Under the pieces are notes generated by a model. It worked only from the letters and a program-made list of their open reading frames with translations. It did not search any database and was not told the DNA's origin. Below are positions 1-5,548 of a DNA stretch of 11,067 nucleotides, one piece after another; positions within the stretch are counted from its first letter, which is position 1; every line of letters starts with the position of its first letter. A program made the translations under genes and the position numbers. Origin of the DNA: Devosia sp. (GTDB lineage: Bacteria; Pseudomonadota; Alphaproteobacteria; Rhizobiales; Devosiaceae); NCBI GenBank assembly GCA_028290225.1, contig JAQGKH010000204.1:1-11067 (forward strand), written 5' to 3'.

Positions 1-194
1 GCCAGCGCATTGGTGAGTTCACGCGCCTGGTTGCGCACTTCATAGGTGTCGATCACGTCGCGCAGCTGGCGATCGATCCCCTGCATCATGATCAGCGCTG
101 CGGTTGCCGCCAGCACCACCAGCGCCAGCGAGGCAAACACCGCCAGTCTTTGCAGTGATCCTCGCGACGATGTGACCTTGTCGGTCTGGCTCAA
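1..194 (-). CDS. N-terminal fragment of a membrane sensor protein (CHASE3-like), probably a histidine kinase
   Basis: The window edge cuts this gene; 64 N-terminal codons are visible. After a short polar N-terminus there is one clear membrane helix at about residues 17-37, rich in Leu, Ala and Val. It is followed by a segment beginning GIDRQLRDVIDTYEVRNQAR, the pattern seen at the start of extracytoplasmic CHASE3 sensor domains. The start is TTG: a stop codon lies five codons upstream in frame, no other start codon lies between it and the TTG, and a GAGG ribosome-binding motif stands a few bases before it. Many CHASE3 proteins are histidine kinases, and some alphaproteobacterial GSR loci carry a membrane sensor kinase for PhyR, so a kinase is a fair inference. 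The catalytic half is outside the window, so a cyclase or chemoreceptor cannot be excluded. Confidence 0.6.
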   Translation of the reverse strand, partial: MSQTDKVTSSRGSLQRLAVFASLALVVLAATAALIMMQGIDRQLRDVIDTYEVRNQARELTNAL

Positions 195-275
195 CCTGCC
201 CTCACTTCAACATCCACGCACGCGTCCCCCGTGCCCGCTCTTGGGCAACGGCGGTGGCGGTTTTGAGGCCGCACC

Positions 276-1052
276 CTAGATAAACGGGCGGTTCGGCTCG
301 ATCGTCCCGTCCCAGTCGGCCAGTTGCATCAGCCCATCGGGATCCAGCACGTCGCAGGCCCGATCCAGCCACCGAATCAGCGTGCGGTCGGCAAGGCGCC
401 GCAGCGTCTTGTTGGTGTGCACGATGGATAGTCCCAGTGTATCGGCAACATGCATCTGGCTGATGGGAATGTGGAGCGTGCGCGATGGCGCCAGGCCGAC
501 CGCCGCGGCACGATGATACAAAAACGCGATGAGGTAGGCGGCACGCTCGGTGGCGCTGCGGCGCCCGACACTGAGCAGGTGCTCGTCCAGCATCCGTTCT
601 TCGCGTGCGGCCAGCCAGGTGACGTCGAACCCGAGGCCGGGATGATTACGGAACACTTCATCGAGCCGGTTGCGCTGGAACACGCACAACACCATGGGTG
701 ACAGCGCTTCCACCGAGTGCTGCATCTCACCCAGAACCGAGCCTTGCAGCCCCACCAGGTCTCCTGGCAGCACATAATTGAGAATCTGCCGCCGTCCATC
801 GGGCAAGGATTTATAGCGGAACGCCCAACCTGAAAGCACCGTATAAAGGTGAGCGTTGTTGGCGCCCTCTGCGAGCACCGTTGCCCCGGTTTCCGCAATC
901 AATTCGCCCGTCTTGAACGTGGAAATGAACTGCAATTCCTCGGCAGAGAATTCGCGGAATCGCGGCATGGCGCGCAATGGGCACTGCTGACAGGGCACCC
1001 GCCGACCGGAACTGGGCAGAACGAGACTCAAGCAACACCGCTGATCAGCCAA
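276..1052 (-). CDS. Crp/Fnr-family transcriptional regulator with N-terminal CxxC
   Basis: This 258-residue protein has the Crp/Fnr layout: a cyclic-nucleotide-binding-like beta-roll at about residues 45-130, a dimer helix near 140-160, and a winged helix-turn-helix at about 195-228 (ISQMHVADTLGLSIVHTNKT). The N-terminus carries C21-Q-Q-C24-PLR, a motif typical of a Hyphomicrobiales subgroup. C123 falls about where the central cluster-ligand cysteine of FNR lies, but FNR's remaining N-terminal cysteine (six residues after the CxxC) is absent. C6 and C7 are extra. A redox or Fe-S role is therefore possible but unproven. The start is TTG with AAAGGG about 7 bases upstream. A GTG at residue 19 would keep the CxxC, while a start at M29 would lose it. 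It is followed on the same strand by the sensor gene, 81 bases downstream. The target genes and signal are unknown. Confidence 0.85.
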   Translation of the reverse strand: MADQRCCLSLVLPSSGRRVPCQQCPLRAMPRFREFSAEELQFISTFKTGELIAETGATVLAEGANNAHLYTVLSGWAFRYKSLPDGRRQILNYVLPGDLVGLQGSVLGEMQHSVEALSPMVLCVFQRNRLDEVFRNHPGLGFDVTWLAAREERMLDEHLLSVGRRSATERAAYLIAFLYHRAAAVGLAPSRTLHIPISQMHVADTLGLSIVHTNKTLRRLADRTLIRWLDRACDVLDPDGLMQLADWDGTIEPNRPFI

Positions 1053-1072
1053 AAGTGGCCCTTTGGAGCGGT

Positions 1073-1101
1073 AGCTAAGGTGCGCTGCCGCTACATGTCA
1101 A
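1073..1101 (-). promoter_or_regulatory. candidate housekeeping promoter of the Crp/Fnr gene
   Basis: On the minus strand a perfect -35 hexamer TTGACA (1101-1096) is followed after 17 bases by TTAGCT (1078-1073), a poor -10. The predicted start of transcription lies about 15 bases before the TTG start codon. The -35 is convincing and the -10 is not, so this is tentative. Confidence 0.35.
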
Positions 1102-1160
1102 ACTTAAATGACGCAGGTCCCGCTTGCCCTCATTAGAGTGGCTCACATCAGCGGATCACC

Positions 1161-1529
1161 ATGCTCACCGGCCAAACTGTTCTCGTTGTCGAAGAAGAAC
1201 TGCTTATCGCATTGGACATCCAGCGCGTGCTGGAGTCGTTCAATGTTGGGGAAACCACCTTGGCCCATTCGGTCGGCGAAGCGTTGGCACTCCAGGATCA
1301 CTGGAGTTCGTGCGCCTTGGCGATCATCGACCTCAAGCGCGCCGCGCCGGATGAGCTGGCGCTGTGCCAGGCCTTGCGCAATGCCGGCGTGCCGCTGGTG
1401 TTCACCACGGCCGATTACATTACCGCCCGTGGCGTTCCTGGCATGCACGATGTTGCGGTCGTGCTCAAACCCGTCCCTGAGCAAAAACTGACGAGCGCCA
1501 TTGCCGGAGCGCTCGCCAGAAGAACCTAG
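1161..1529 (+). CDS. atypical single-domain response regulator (receiver only)
   Basis: This 122-residue protein consists of one CheY-like receiver domain and no output domain. The phosphoacceptor is D57 (AIIDLK), the switch Thr is T82 or T83, and the conserved Lys is K103 (LKPV). The acidic pocket reads E11-E12-E13 where PhyR in this window has E-D-E, so the usual metal-coordinating Asp is Glu. The region FTTADY (81-86) resembles a diverged form of the FATGUY motif that marks receivers working with HWE kinases, such as SdrG of Sphingomonas. Single-domain receivers tune GSR kinases by drawing off or passing on phosphate. Its place next to ecfG suggests that role here (inference). The ATG start has only a weak upstream GGA. 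It converges on ecfG, and the two stop codons overlap. Confidence 0.85.
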   Translation: MLTGQTVLVVEEELLIALDIQRVLESFNVGETTLAHSVGEALALQDHWSSCALAIIDLKRAAPDELALCQALRNAGVPLVFTTADYITARGVPGMHDVAVVLKPVPEQKLTSAIAGALARRT

Positions 1530-2080
1530 AACGAGTGGTTGGACGTGGTAACCTGGGTGGAAACCGCATCAGGGCCGAAATCTGCCTCGCCACTGATCTT
1601 CAGGATATCCTGCAAGCGGGTGCGCGCCCGGCTGACGCGGCTTTTCATCGTCCCAACCGCGCAATCGCAGATTTCGGCGGCTTCCTCGTAAGAAAATCCG
1701 GATGCGCCGATCAGGATCACCGCTTCTCGCTGGTCGTCGGGCAACTGCGACAGGGCCTTCTTGAAGTCCTGCAGATCCATCGAGCCATACTGTGAGGGAT
1801 GCACCGACAAGCGTTCGGTGAAGGCGCCATCACTGTCCTGCACCTCGCGGCCACGCTTGCGCATCTGGCTGTAGAACTCGTTGCGCAAGATGGTGAACAG
1901 CCAGGCCTTGATATTGGTGCCCATTTCAAAGCTGGACTGCTTGGCCCAGGCTTTCATCACGGTGTCCTGCACCAGGTCGTCGGCCTTGTCGTGCTTGCCG
2001 GTCAGCGATACGGCAAAGGCGCGCAGGCTGGGCAGCGTGGCCAACATCTCACGCTTGAACGAAGGCGCTTCGGCTTCCAT
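1526..2080 (-). CDS. ecfG: ECF sigma factor EcfG, general stress response
   Basis: This 184-residue ECF sigma factor of the EcfG group directs RNA polymerase to GSR promoters. Region 2 spans about residues 8-75, with ADDLVQDTVMKAW and the NIKAWLFTILRNEFYSQMRK helix. Region 4 spans about 105-160, with LPDDQREAVILIGASGFSYE and the DNA-reading helix AVGTMKSRVSRAR. The chosen ATG has GGAG nine bases upstream and lies five bases beyond the nepR stop. An in-frame ATG at 2098 would add six residues and overlap nepR but lacks a ribosome-binding site. The frame stays open back to 2287, inside nepR, but that extension is not sigma-like. EcfG is held by NepR and released by phosphorylated PhyR. It is cotranscribed with nepR, so sigma and anti-sigma are made together. 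Confidence 0.96.
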   Translation of the reverse strand: MEAEAPSFKREMLATLPSLRAFAVSLTGKHDKADDLVQDTVMKAWAKQSSFEMGTNIKAWLFTILRNEFYSQMRKRGREVQDSDGAFTERLSVHPSQYGSMDLQDFKKALSQLPDDQREAVILIGASGFSYEEAAEICDCAVGTMKSRVSRARTRLQDILKISGEADFGPDAVSTQVTTSNHSF

Positions 2081-2084
2081 GCCG

Positions 2085-2303
2085 CTACTCTCCGCCATGT
2101 TGGACGTGCTTGGTGGTTTGTGCCTGCTCGGCGCTGTCGAGTTTCTCGAGAAGATCGAGCAACTGCTCGGGGACGCCCTCATCCTGAACTGCGCCATAAA
2201 GCGCGCGGAGGCGCGATCCGATATCCGAATTCGGACCCAGGCCATCCTCCGCCCGCCCCTGCACACGCATACGTTGCTGGGACACAAAATTATCCTTTAT
2301 CAT
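2085..2303 (-). CDS. nepR: anti-sigma factor NepR
   Basis: This small protein (72 residues from the ATG) has the NepR core at about residues 27-57: IGSRLRALYGAVQDEGVPEQ followed by LLDLLEKLD. That core forms the two helices that clamp either EcfG or the sigma-like domain of PhyR. The tails are polar and probably disordered, as usual in the family. The start is uncertain. The ATG at 2303 has only an AGG one base away, while a GTG at 2285 (giving 66 residues, VSQQRMRVQG) has AAAGGA at an ideal seven-base distance. The core is unaffected by the choice. It stands first in an operon with ecfG and is divergent from phyR. Confidence 0.94.
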   Translation of the reverse strand: MIKDNFVSQQRMRVQGRAEDGLGPNSDIGSRLRALYGAVQDEGVPEQLLDLLEKLDSAEQAQTTKHVQHGGE

Positions 2304-2342
2304 ACCTACAAAACTGATCCGATTTGCCCACTAGGGCGATAA

Positions 2343-2367
2343 AATGCACGACCGGCAAAAAAGTTCC
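2343..2367 (-). promoter_or_regulatory. candidate EcfG-type promoter of nepR-ecfG (imperfect)
   Basis: On the minus strand GGAAC (2367-2363) is followed after 16 bases by CATT (2346-2343), against the expected CGTT. Transcription would start near 2336, about 33 bases before the nepR ATG. One base of the -10 deviates, so either this is a weakened autoregulatory promoter or the GGAAC is incidental. GSR sigma operons are commonly autoregulated. Confidence 0.45.
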
Positions 2368-2375
2368 AAGCCGTG

Positions 2376-2400
2376 GGAACTTTCATTTGGCCGCACCGTT
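2376..2400 (+). promoter_or_regulatory. EcfG-dependent promoter of phyR
   Basis: GGAAC at 2376-2380, then a 16-base spacer, then CGTT at 2397-2400 is a full match to the known EcfG consensus. Transcription should start near 2407, giving a leader of about 43 bases before the phyR ATG. This start also rules out the in-frame extension of phyR back to 2324. Confidence 0.85.
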
Positions 2401-2449
2401 TATTCGGATCGCGACTGTTACGAGCTTCAAGCGTCACTGGGAGTTGTTA

Positions 2450-3244
2450 ATGACTTTGTCCACGCGGATCGCTCCGCATCTGCCGTATCTACGGCGGTTT
2501 TCCCGTGCAACCACGGGGTCCCAAACCTCCGGCGACGCCTATGTCGCTGCCACCCTCGAAGCTCTGATCGCGGATATCTCGCTGTTCCCCGAAGCGTCGA
2601 ACGACCGTATTGCCCTTTACAAGCTGTTCTCGGCCCTCTTCTCGTCCTCGGCAGTCAAGGTTCCCGAGCCGGTGTCCACCTTTGCTTGGGAGCAACGCGC
2701 GGCCAGCAATCTGGCCAATCTCGCCCCTCGCCCCCGCCAGGCGTTCCTCCTGGTAGCGGTTGAGGGCTTCACCCATCAGCAGGCCGCCGAAATCCTGTCC
2801 GTTTCAGACCAGGAGTTCGCAGCCCTGCTCGACGAGGCCTCGGTGGAGATTTCCCGCCAGGTCGCAACTGAGATCATGATCATCGAAGACGAGCCGCTGA
2901 TCGCGATGGATATCGAGCAGCTTGTTGAAAGCCTTGGCCACAAGGTGGTGAGCGTTGCGCGCACCCATAAGGAAGCGGTCAATCTGTTCAACCAGACCAA
3001 TCCCCGGATGATCCTGGCTGATATCCAGCTGGCGGATGGCAGCTCGGGCATTGATGCGGTTAACGACATTCTGAACACCCATTCGGTACCGGTGATCTTC
3101 ATCACCGCCTTCCCCGAGCGCCTGCTGACCGGTGAGCGACCCGAGCCCACCTTCCTGGTCACCAAGCCGTTCAATCCCGACATGGTGAAGGCCCTCATCA
3201 GCCAGGCCTTGTTCTTTGATGAAGGTTCTCGCGCCGCGGCGTAA
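2450..3244 (+). CDS. phyR: GSR response regulator and anti-anti-sigma factor PhyR
   Basis: This 264-residue protein has the normal PhyR length. Residues 1 to about 130 form a sigma-like domain that mimics EcfG: a region-2-like half at about 8-65 and a region-4-like half at about 85-130, with LAPRPRQAFLLVAVEGFTHQ. Residues about 140-257 are a receiver with acidic pocket E146-D147-E148, phosphoacceptor D191 (ILADIQLADG), T219 (IFITAFPERLLTG) and K239 (TKPF). In the known mechanism, phosphorylation at this Asp opens the protein so that its sigma-like domain captures NepR and frees EcfG. The ATG has GGAG six bases upstream. It is divergent from nepR-ecfG and is followed by a strong terminator, so it is probably transcribed alone. 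The likely phosphate donors are the HWE kinase at 3611 and the partial sensor at the left edge. Confidence 0.97.
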   Translation: MTLSTRIAPHLPYLRRFSRATTGSQTSGDAYVAATLEALIADISLFPEASNDRIALYKLFSALFSSSAVKVPEPVSTFAWEQRAASNLANLAPRPRQAFLLVAVEGFTHQQAAEILSVSDQEFAALLDEASVEISRQVATEIMIIEDEPLIAMDIEQLVESLGHKVVSVARTHKEAVNLFNQTNPRMILADIQLADGSSGIDAVNDILNTHSVPVIFITAFPERLLTGERPEPTFLVTKPFNPDMVKALISQALFFDEGSRAAA

Positions 3245-3265
3245 GCACCTTGCAAGCCATTGATC

Positions 3266-3291
3266 GGGCCGGGTTTTCCTGGCCCTTTTTT
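3266..3291 (+). terminator. rho-independent terminator after phyR
   Basis: An 8-bp stem (GGGCCGGG at 3266-3273 with CCTGGCCC at 3278-3285, one G-T pair) closes a TTTT loop and is followed directly by six T. It starts 22 bases after the phyR stop and separates phyR from the DUF1328 gene's own promoter. Confidence 0.9.
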
Positions 3292-3301
3292 ATGGGTTGC
3301 C

Positions 3302-3326
3302 GGAACCGCGCTAGTAGCCACCCGTT
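3302..3326 (+). promoter_or_regulatory. EcfG-dependent promoter of the DUF1328 gene
   Basis: GGAAC at 3302-3306, a 16-base spacer, and CGTT at 3323-3326 make a full consensus match. The element lies between the phyR terminator and the DUF1328 gene. Transcription should start near 3333, about 24 bases before the start codon. This places the small gene, and possibly the kinase behind it, in the GSR regulon. Confidence 0.82.
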
Positions 3327-3356
3327 ACCACTGCATTGGCAGGTCGGGAGCTAAGC

Positions 3357-3521
3357 ATGCTGTATTATGCGCTTGTCTTTCTTGTTATTGCGATGATCGC
3401 CGGGATTCTCGGCTTTGGCGGAATAGCCGGCGCGTCGGCGGGCTTGGCCCAGCTTCTGTTTTTTCTGTTTCTGGCTGTTGTCGTCATCACTTTCGTCGTT
3501 GGCCTGATTCGGCGTGTCTGA
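3357..3521 (+). CDS. DUF1328 (YtjA-like) small membrane protein
   Basis: This 54-residue protein is almost entirely two membrane helices. The first runs from LYYALVFLVIAMIAGILGFG (about 2-21), followed by the glycine-rich turn GIAGASAGLAQ. The second is LLFFLFLAVVVITFVVGLI (about 33-51), ending in RRV. Length and pattern match the DUF1328/YtjA family (E. coli YtjA is about the same size), whose function is unknown. The ATG at 3357 has GGGAG six bases upstream. An ATG at 3336 would add seven polar residues without a ribosome-binding site. Members are often stress-induced in alphaproteobacteria, and the EcfG promoter just upstream agrees with that. A role in envelope protection is only a guess. 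Confidence 0.9.
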   Translation: MLYYALVFLVIAMIAGILGFGGIAGASAGLAQLLFFLFLAVVVITFVVGLIRRV

Positions 3522-3610
3522 AGCATCCTGAGCCATCCCCGAGCCAGAGGCGTAGGCGACGGGCCGGCGTCTTTGCTCATCGGTGGCCGCAATTAGCGAG
3601 CAGTAGCGCC

Positions 3611-4588
3611 ATGCCAAGTACTTTTCCCGAGCCCCCTTCCGCCTTGCGATTGCGTGCTTTGTCGGCTGGCCTGGCTGGGCAGGGCATCTGCATTCTCCAC
3701 CAGAACACTGACGGCCGTTTCGATCTGGCGGAGAACCTGCCTCCCGCCTGGGCTGAAACGCCGGTGATCGGCGGCACCGAGCGGGACCTGCTGCCCGAAG
3801 CGCTTGCCGAGGCGTTTGCCCAGGCCGTTGCCGAGTGCCGCTCCACCGGCCAGGAGCAGACAACCAGCCTGGAGTTGGCTGATGCCTCGCGGCGGCGGCA
3901 GTTCGATGTTCGCTTCCTTCCCGATATCGAGGGCACCATCATCGTCCTCAACGAGGTCACCGATGAGCGCAGCCGCGAAGCCGCCATTGCGGCCCTGCTG
4001 CGCGAGGTCAGCCACCGCTCCAAGAACCTGCTCGCCATCGTGCAAAGCGTCGCCATGCAAACCGCCCATCACAGCGGCGGCATCAAGGACTTCCTCGACA
4101 AGTTCCGCGGCCGCCTGCATGCCTTGTCCAGCACGCAGGATCTCGTCACCGAAAGCAACTGGCAGGGTACGCACCTGCAATCGCTCGTCGCCTCCCAGCT
4201 GACCCGGGTAAGCTCCGGCATGCTCAAGGAGATGCGGATCACCGGCGACAACCCCCTGCTCGGGCCCAATGCCGCGCTCCATATAGGGCTCGCCATCCAT
4301 GAACTCGCCGCCAATGCCGTGTTTCACGGCGCCCTTTCGGACGGGCAAATGGGGCATGTCTGGATCGATGCCAAGATTGATCAGGAGGATGGGCAGCCCC
4401 CTTCCCTGGTGATCGAATGGCAGGAAACCGGCATCGACACGGACAAGACCCGGCAAGCGCCCCGCTTCGGCACCATGGTGCTCGAGCGCATCGTGCCGCT
4501 CTCGGTTGGCGGCAGTGCGACCTTCAGCATTGAGGAAGACCGGCTCAGCTATCGCCTGCGCGTACCGGCCGACCAGTTCGAAGCGTAG
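3611..4588 (+). CDS. soluble HWE-family sensor histidine kinase, likely PhyR kinase
   Basis: This 325-residue protein has no membrane helix. Residues about 15-120 look like a PAS-type sensor domain (GICILHQNTDGRFDLAENLP through TIIVLNEVTDERSREA). The HWE/HisKA_2 dimerization box follows with phosphoacceptor H135 in LLREVSHRSKNLLAIVQS. The ATPase domain has the N-box H230-E231...N235 (HELAANAVFHGALS), the diagnostic W270-Q-E272, and R285-F-G287. HWE kinases are the usual phosphate donors for PhyR, so this is probably a cytoplasmic stress sensor for the same pathway. No flavin or heme ligand is recognisable in the PAS region, so the signal is unknown. The start ATG at 3611 has a poor ribosome-binding site. 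The open frame continues back to 3260, but through the DUF1328 gene and terminator, so that extension is not real. No separate promoter is evident in the 89 bases after the DUF1328 gene, suggesting cotranscription. Confidence 0.92.
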   Translation: MPSTFPEPPSALRLRALSAGLAGQGICILHQNTDGRFDLAENLPPAWAETPVIGGTERDLLPEALAEAFAQAVAECRSTGQEQTTSLELADASRRRQFDVRFLPDIEGTIIVLNEVTDERSREAAIAALLREVSHRSKNLLAIVQSVAMQTAHHSGGIKDFLDKFRGRLHALSSTQDLVTESNWQGTHLQSLVASQLTRVSSGMLKEMRITGDNPLLGPNAALHIGLAIHELAANAVFHGALSDGQMGHVWIDAKIDQEDGQPPSLVIEWQETGIDTDKTRQAPRFGTMVLERIVPLSVGGSATFSIEEDRLSYRLRVPADQFEA

Positions 4589-4596
4589 CCGTAACC

Positions 4597-4645
4597 CGTG
4601 GCTTTCGCAGTATTTCCGCTTGCTAAATGCGTGGCTTTTGCATTT
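4597..4645. repeat. 33-bp-spaced direct repeat with a palindrome, upstream of the ABC operon
   Basis: CGTGGCTTTCGC (4597-4608) recurs as CGTGGCTTTTGC (4630-4641), 11 of 12 bases equal and exactly 33 bp apart, about three helical turns. The second copy lies within an inverted repeat, AAATGC (4625-4630) and GCATTT (4640-4645). The 138-base gap between the kinase and the transporter operon is otherwise featureless. Same-face repeats ahead of an importer suggest a regulator site, but no family can be named. The palindrome has no T-run and is a poor terminator. Confidence 0.4.
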
Positions 4646-4726
4646 CTTGGTGGCGATCTGTAAACACGCCTGAAAAACGGGCAGGACTGCAGGAACGGTT
4701 CTGACCAATACAGGCACAGGGTAAGT

Positions 4727-5521
4727 ATGAAGCAAACGGAGCCCGCTGCGGCGAAACCCCCGGTGGTGCAGATCCAGGACCTGCATAAATCATTTGGTGC
4801 GCTGGAAGTGCTCAAGGGCATTTCCTTTGCTGCCTATGAGGGCGAGGTTATTTCCCTTATCGGTTCTTCAGGTTCGGGCAAATCGACGCTGTTGCGCTGC
4901 ATCAACATGCTCGAAGTTCCCGAGCGGGGCACCGTGTCGATCGCTGGCGAGCCAATCAGCTTGCGCGGTGAGGGACCCAATCGCCGCATCGGCAATGAAG
5001 AACAGATCCGCCGGGTGCGCTCCCAATTGGGCATGGTCTTCCAGTCCTTCAATCTATGGGCGCACATGACCATTCTCCAAAATGTCATGGAAGCCCCACT
5101 GGTGGTGCAAAAGCGGCCCCGTGCCGAGGTGGAGAGCGAAGCGCTCGCCATGCTGGGCAAGGTGGGCATCGCCGAGAAGGCAGCAAGCTACCCGGCCCAG
5201 CTTTCGGGCGGTCAGCAACAACGCGCTGCCATCGCCCGGGCGCTATGCATCAATCCACGTGTCATGCTGTTCGACGAACCGACTTCCGCGCTTGATCCCG
5301 AGCTTGAAGTGGAAGTGCTGCGCGTCATCAAGGTTTTGGCCGATGAAGGGCGCACCATGATCCTTGTGACGCACGACATGGAGTTCGCCCGTTCGGTGTC
5401 CGATCGCGTCATCTTTTTGCATCTGGGTCGCATCGAGGAAGAAGGCACGCCCCAGGACGTATTCGGCGCCACCAAGTCCACTCGCCTCAAGCAATTCCTC
5501 AACGCTGCCCAGCACGACTAG
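4727..5521 (+). CDS. polar amino-acid ABC transporter, ATP-binding subunit
   Basis: This 264-residue ATPase is of the HisP/GlnQ type, the cytoplasmic motor of a polar amino-acid importer. The key elements are all present: Walker A GSSGSGKST (46-54), Q-loop Q106, signature LSGGQ (159-163), Walker B VMLFDEP (179-185) with catalytic E184, D-loop SALD, and switch H216. The insert at about residues 76-98 (ISLRGEGPNRRIGNEEQIRR) resembles the longer form seen in HisP and octopine/nopaline-type importers rather than GlnQ. The ATG has AGGG five bases upstream. It is the first gene of the operon; the binding protein follows after 27 bases. The subunit appears fully functional. Confidence 0.95.
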   Translation: MKQTEPAAAKPPVVQIQDLHKSFGALEVLKGISFAAYEGEVISLIGSSGSGKSTLLRCINMLEVPERGTVSIAGEPISLRGEGPNRRIGNEEQIRRVRSQLGMVFQSFNLWAHMTILQNVMEAPLVVQKRPRAEVESEALAMLGKVGIAEKAASYPAQLSGGQQQRAAIARALCINPRVMLFDEPTSALDPELEVEVLRVIKVLADEGRTMILVTHDMEFARSVSDRVIFLHLGRIEEEGTPQDVFGATKSTRLKQFLNAAQHD

Positions 5522-5548
5522 GCAACACTGGTTCAAACGGAGACCACC

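Noticed and set aside
818..842. GGAAC-N17-CGTA inside the Crp/Fnr gene as an EcfG promoter
   Set aside because: The spacing is off by one, the -10 is imperfect, and it is within a coding region pointing the wrong way.
1038..1154. Inverted repeat CCGCTGAT / ATCAGCGG flanking the Crp/Fnr-receiver gap
   Set aside because: Eight bases over about 110 is within chance, and the left arm lies inside a coding region.
2081..2287. N-terminal extension of ecfG
   Set aside because: It lies within nepR in another frame and reads as Ser/Arg-rich sequence without sigma features.
2324..2449. N-terminal extension of phyR
   Set aside because: It spans the predicted EcfG promoter and transcription start, is not PhyR-like, and the ATG at 2450 has a proper GGAG and gives the family length.
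3260..3610. N-terminal extension of the HWE kinase
   Set aside because: It would run through the phyR terminator, the EcfG promoter and the DUF1328 gene; the peptide shows no domain.
4639..4667. TTGCAT-N17-TAAACA as a sigma-70 promoter of the importer operon
   Set aside because: Each hexamer matches only about half of the consensus.
4692..4720. GGAAC before the ABC operon as an EcfG promoter
   Set aside because: No GTT occurs 16 or 17 bases downstream; the GAAC-G-GTTC is a short chance palindrome.
3593..4786. 397-codon minus-strand open frame opposite the kinase
   Set aside because: Shadow of the kinase gene: no recognisable domain, and the plus strand encodes a complete HWE kinase.
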